The translations under genes and the position numbers were made by a program. The notes under the pieces are model-generated. The model was not told the DNA's origin. It made no database searches and saw nothing but the letters and a program-made list of their open reading frames with translations. Below are positions 5,948 through 8,557 of a DNA stretch of 8,557 nucleotides, in pieces. The stretch is from Pseudomonadota bacterium. Its GTDB lineage: Bacteria > Desulfobacterota > Syntrophia > Syntrophales > JADFWA01. The DNA lies in the NCBI GenBank assembly GCA_015222855.1, contig JADFWA010000363.1:1-8557 (forward strand), in the 5' to 3' direction. Position 1 is the first letter of the stretch, and every line of letters starts with the position of its first letter.

Positions 5948-5987
5948 AACTAATCTATCAGTTTTGGCCGATAGCAGTTGATTAGTT
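5948..5987. repeat. Imperfect stem-loop between inverted nonamer copies
   Basis: AACTAATC (5948-5955) pairs with GATTAGTT (5980-5987), and CTATC (5955-5959) with GATAG (5970-5974) inside. It lies between the convergent TPR and receiver genes. No T-tract follows directly, so a terminator role is only possible. Confidence 0.5.
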
Positions 5988-6026
5988 CAATTAGTTAACC
6001 AATAAAACATCCCCATTATATATTTT

Positions 6027-6053
6027 CTCTGTGCGCTCAGCGTTCTCTGCGGT
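6027..6053 (-). repeat. 27-bp nonamer element, copy 4 (inverted)
   Basis: On the minus strand the units read ACCGCAGAG, AACGCTGAG and CGCACAGAG. It ends 15 bases from the receiver-like gene's stop and continues into GAATAGTTG, like copy 2. Confidence 0.8.
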
Positions 6054-6068
6054 GAATAGTTGCCCGGA

Positions 6069-6584
6069 TCATGTCCGCCCCATCTTCTTGAGGGACTCTT
6101 TAAAGACGTGATAAAAGGATTCGTTGTCGGTTATGCCACGTTTTATGATCGTGCCGACATCATCGATATTTTTCACGTTGATGATGGTATTGACGCTTTT
6201 GTTAAAGGCGGCCATGTTATCCATGGTTCTAAATCTATTGCTCACCAGCGCTACGAAAATATTCCTCCTTGTGCCCATGGGAAGATACTCTAAATACTTG
6301 AGCACATTATTGGCATCCGAATCATCCGTGTCAAAATCCTCATTCAATACAACCATGTCATATACGTGAAACCTCATTTTCTTGAGCGCGTCCCGCGCGG
6401 ATTCCGGCTCTGTTATATGGTAGTCCATGTCAGCTAACACACTGACAACTTTATCTTTTATAGAAGGATCGGTTTCGCAGATCAGGGCTGTCTTGCCACC
6501 TTCTTCAATGAAATCAAACGGTCTGTCTGAAGCATCGTATGTATCTGATGCCACTTCATCGATAACGACCTTTTCTTCATCCAT
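6069..6584 (-). CDS. Pseudo-receiver (CheY-like) protein of the pilus operon
   Basis: A 171-residue protein with an acidic 30-residue N-terminal extension and a CheY-like receiver fold. Strand 1 is TALICETD (32-39), strand 3 is YDMVVLNED (75-83) and strand 4 is IFVALVSN (109-116). The phospho-acceptor position holds Asn81 instead of Asp; the acidic pair of strand 1 is E37/T38; the Thr/Ser switch is S115; the conserved Lys position appears to be N136 (K138 is close). Phosphorylation is therefore unlikely, and it may act as a constitutive or ligand-controlled adaptor. It starts 20 bases after the PilT/PilU-family gene, with AAGGA 10 bases before the ATG, so it is the third gene of a pilus-retraction operon and may regulate the ATPases. 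The fold is assigned from the hydrophobic pattern; the role is inference. Confidence 0.72.
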   Translation of the reverse strand: MDEEKVVIDEVASDTYDASDRPFDFIEEGGKTALICETDPSIKDKVVSVLADMDYHITEPESARDALKKMRFHVYDMVVLNEDFDTDDSDANNVLKYLEYLPMGTRRNIFVALVSNRFRTMDNMAAFNKSVNTIINVKNIDDVGTIIKRGITDNESFYHVFKESLKKMGRT

Positions 6585-6604
6585 GATATTCGCATCCTTT
6601 CATT

Positions 6605-7783
6605 TTATTCCCAGGGTTCTTTTTGTTTTCCATAACCCGTATCCACCTCAAGTTGGTCTATATCGGTTGTGGCCTCCCCCCTGGCACTCTTGAGAGCATC
6701 AATGCCGCGGCCGATAACGCTCTTGTTGGAGGCATAGGCCTTTGCGATTTCTTCGCTGACGAGCTCCTTTCCGTATAATTCGACAATGTAATCATCAAAG
6801 GTTGTCATACCGAAGGGTTTGCCGGCCTGGATTATCTCATAAAAGGTTTTTCCTTCCGATTCCCCGTGGAGGATAGTGTCTTTGATCCTCAGGTTGGTTC
6901 CCATTATTTCAAAGGCGGCGACACGTCCTCCACCTTCCTTGGGGAGGAGTCTCTGGCATACGATCCATCGCATTGTATCGGCCAGACGTATACGAACCTG
7001 TTTTTCCTCTTCTGTGCTGAACATACCGAGTATTCGGTTGATGGTCTGTCCCGCATCAACGGTGTGAAGGGTGCTCATTACGATGTGCCCGGTTTCCGCG
7101 GCGTTCAGTGCAATTTCCACCGTTTCCCTGTCCCTCATTTCACCAACCAGGATGACCTTGGGGGCCTGTCTGAGGGCGGCACGCAGGCCGGTGGCAAAGG
7201 TGTCGAAATCGGTACCCAGTTCTCTCTGATTGAATGTGGATTTCTTCTGCTGGTGCTGAAATTCTACAGGGTCTTCCAGGGTTACGACGTGAACGGACTT
7301 TTTCTCATTTATCTCGTTTAACAGTGCGGCCAGTGATGTCGATTTTCCGCTGCCGGTCGCGCCGGTTACCAGGATAATCCCATTTCGTTCCTCTGCTATC
7401 TTGTAAAAGACCTCGGGTAGATTCAACTCCCTGCAGGTGGGAATCCTGGTCTCCAGTTTTCGGAGTACGGCTGAATAGTTTCCCCGCTGAGAAAATATGT
7501 TGACCCTGAAACGGGCCTTACCCGGAAGTTCGTAAGAAGAATCACATGACCCTTCGGAAAGGAGTATCTCTGTCAGGCGGCGGTCCTGGTTTATAAGATT
7601 CAGAGCAAGGATTTCGGTTTGGAACGGTGTAAGTTCAGCAAAAGGGGGGTCGATATCGACACCGTTTAATTCACCGGAGCTTTCCACCTGGAACGGCTTG
7701 CCCACGGTAATATTAAGGTCAGAGACGTTCCTGTGGGAATCAAGCATTTTTGTCAATATATAATCGATTTCCTGTTTTCTCAT
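6605..7783 (-). CDS. PilT/PilU-family type IVa pilus ATPase
   Basis: A 392-residue hexameric secretion-type ATPase expected to power or modulate pilus retraction at the inner membrane. Motifs in order: Walker A GATGSGKST (141-149), Asp box VTLEDPVEF (167-175), Walker B VILVGEMRD (210-218) and His box TGHIVMSTLHT (231-241), all intact. The C-terminal AIRNLIRE motif of true PilT is not kept: the site reads NLRIKDTILHGESEGK (297-312). This and the long tail after 350 point to a PilU-like or second PilT paralogue. The start is ATG 7783, with GGAGGG 7 bases upstream; a longer open frame to 7876 runs into the preceding gene and is rejected. It lies 26 bases downstream of pilT and upstream of the pseudo-receiver, in one operon. 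Confidence 0.93.
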   Translation of the reverse strand: MRKQEIDYILTKMLDSHRNVSDLNITVGKPFQVESSGELNGVDIDPPFAELTPFQTEILALNLINQDRRLTEILLSEGSCDSSYELPGKARFRVNIFSQRGNYSAVLRKLETRIPTCRELNLPEVFYKIAEERNGIILVTGATGSGKSTSLAALLNEINEKKSVHVVTLEDPVEFQHQQKKSTFNQRELGTDFDTFATGLRAALRQAPKVILVGEMRDRETVEIALNAAETGHIVMSTLHTVDAGQTINRILGMFSTEEEKQVRIRLADTMRWIVCQRLLPKEGGGRVAAFEIMGTNLRIKDTILHGESEGKTFYEIIQAGKPFGMTTFDDYIVELYGKELVSEEIAKAYASNKSVIGRGIDALKSARGEATTDIDQLEVDTGYGKQKEPWE

Positions 7784-7790
7784 AACATTT

Positions 7791-7796
7791 CCCTCC
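7791..7796 (-). promoter_or_regulatory. Ribosome binding site of the PilT/PilU-family gene
   Basis: GGAGGG on the minus strand, 7 bases before ATG 7783, in the short gap after the pilT stop. It decides the start against longer in-frame alternatives. Confidence 0.82.
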
Positions 7797-7809
7797 GGCA
7801 ATGGTATGT

Positions 7810-8557
7810 TTATACATCCGTAAAATCTGATGGGGGCTGTTTCAAGAATTGTCTGAACCTGTTCTTCTCGTTGCACTTATTGTACGCCTCATCGGCGCTT
7901 ATCCAGCCCTTCTTGTATAGATCCATAATCGAGTCGTCCAGCAACTGCATTCCAAATTTCTTGCCGGTTTGAATCATTGACGGAATCTGGTATGTCTTGC
8001 CTTCACGAATAAGATTCCGAACCGCCGGATTGGCGATCATTATCTCAAGGGCGGCACAACGCCCCTTCTGGTCAATGCGTTTAAACAGGACCTGCGCTAT
8101 TACCGCGCGGAGACCGTCGGACAGCGTGGACCGAATCTGTGCCTGTTCACTTGAGGGAAAGACCTCGATGACCCGGTCAACCGTTTTGGCAGCGCTTGAT
8201 GTGTGAAGGGTTCCAAAAACAAGATGACCGGTTGATGCCGCTTCAATGGCAAGTGATATGGTTTCAAGATCGCGCATCTCGCCCACAAGGATGATATCAG
8301 GGTCTTCACGCAGGGCGCCGCGAAGCGCCGCGGAAAAGCTTTTGGTGTGAATACCGACCTCACGGTGGTTCACGATACAACCCTGGCTCTCATGGACAAA
8401 TTCAACCGGATCTTCAACGGTGATAATATGGTCCTTACGGGTGCGGTTTGCCTCATTGATTATGGCCGCGAGGGTGGTCGATTTCCCGCTTCCCGTCGGT
8501 CCGGTAACCAGGACGAGGCCCCGGGGCAGAGACGCCAGCTTGGAAATTACGGATGGA
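7810..8557 (-). CDS. pilT: Type IV pilus retraction ATPase PilT, 5' end missing
   Basis: The C-terminal 248 residues of PilT, the ATPase that depolymerises type IVa pili for twitching motility. The frame is open to the window edge; a GTG at 8373 is internal. Walker A GPTGSGKST is at visible residues 19-27, followed by VEDPVEFVHE, Walker B IILVGEMRD and the His box GHLVFGTLHT. The hallmark AVRNLIREGK motif (AIRNLIRE type, needed for retraction in studied PilT proteins) is present near bases 8000-8030, which separates it from its neighbour. Roughly 110 N-terminal residues lie beyond the edge, judged from usual PilT length. It is the most upstream visible gene of the pil operon. Confidence 0.95.
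   Translation of the reverse strand, partial: PSVISKLASLPRGLVLVTGPTGSGKSTTLAAIINEANRTRKDHIITVEDPVEFVHESQGCIVNHREVGIHTKSFSAALRGALREDPDIILVGEMRDLETISLAIEAASTGHLVFGTLHTSSAAKTVDRVIEVFPSSEQAQIRSTLSDGLRAVIAQVLFKRIDQKGRCAALEIMIANPAVRNLIREGKTYQIPSMIQTGKKFGMQLLDDSIMDLYKKGWISADEAYNKCNEKNRFRQFLKQPPSDFTDV

Noticed and set aside
6866..7321. 151-codon plus-strand frame opposite the PilT/PilU-family gene
   Set aside because: The minus strand carries all ATPase motifs here; the plus frame shows no family features.
7784..7876. 31-residue N-terminal extension of the PilT/PilU-family protein
   Set aside because: It overlaps the pilT coding end, while ATG 7783 has a GGAGGG at good spacing and begins the conserved protein.

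Overview
The window reads as chromosomal DNA from a moderate-GC Gram-negative bacterium. An ADP-forming acyl-CoA synthetase beside a crotonase, type IVa pilus retraction ATPases, a DUF3568-type lipoprotein and intergenic gaps filled with short dispersed repeats together suggest a Desulfobacterota (former Deltaproteobacteria) or Nitrospirota-like anaerobe. This placement is inference; no rRNA or marker gene is present.

Layout. (1) 1-2520, plus strand: the 3' part of a fused acyl-CoA synthetase (NDP-forming), then an enoyl-CoA hydratase family gene with its own strong ribosome binding site, closed by a clear intrinsic terminator. This looks like a CoA-ester metabolism operon. (2) 2707-4798, minus strand: a zinc-ribbon/rhomboid intramembrane protease, a small DUF3568-like lipoprotein started by TTG, and a LOG/TIGR00725-type Rossmann protein, separated by repeat-filled gaps. 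(3) 4976-5941, plus strand: a protein made almost entirely of tetratricopeptide repeats. (4) 6069-8557, minus strand: a tight pilus-retraction operon, reading from the right edge: canonical pilT (5' end outside the window), a divergent PilT/PilU-family ATPase, and a CheY-like protein that has lost the phospho-acceptor aspartate.

The most unusual content is intergenic. Several short repeat families occur here, all with strict internal periodicity or symmetry: GTAG-flanked hairpins resembling REP elements but with different stem sequences; 27-bp elements of three 9-bp units (four copies in two inverted pairs); 21-bp elements of three 7-bp units (three copies); one 70-bp array with CG every 7 bp, ten times; and a 13-14-bp word (CCTGAGTAGTTAC). 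Between 3241 and 3496 they nest around a 34-bp perfect palindrome as a compound inverted repeat. Three genes end inside repeats, so repeat DNA supplies their stop codons and, in two cases, their last residues.

Functionally, the pil operon is the clearest system: two retraction ATPases plus a probably phosphorylation-independent receiver protein that could tune pilus retraction. No CRISPR array, tRNA, rRNA, integrase or transposase gene was seen. No gap between genes exceeds 300 bases.
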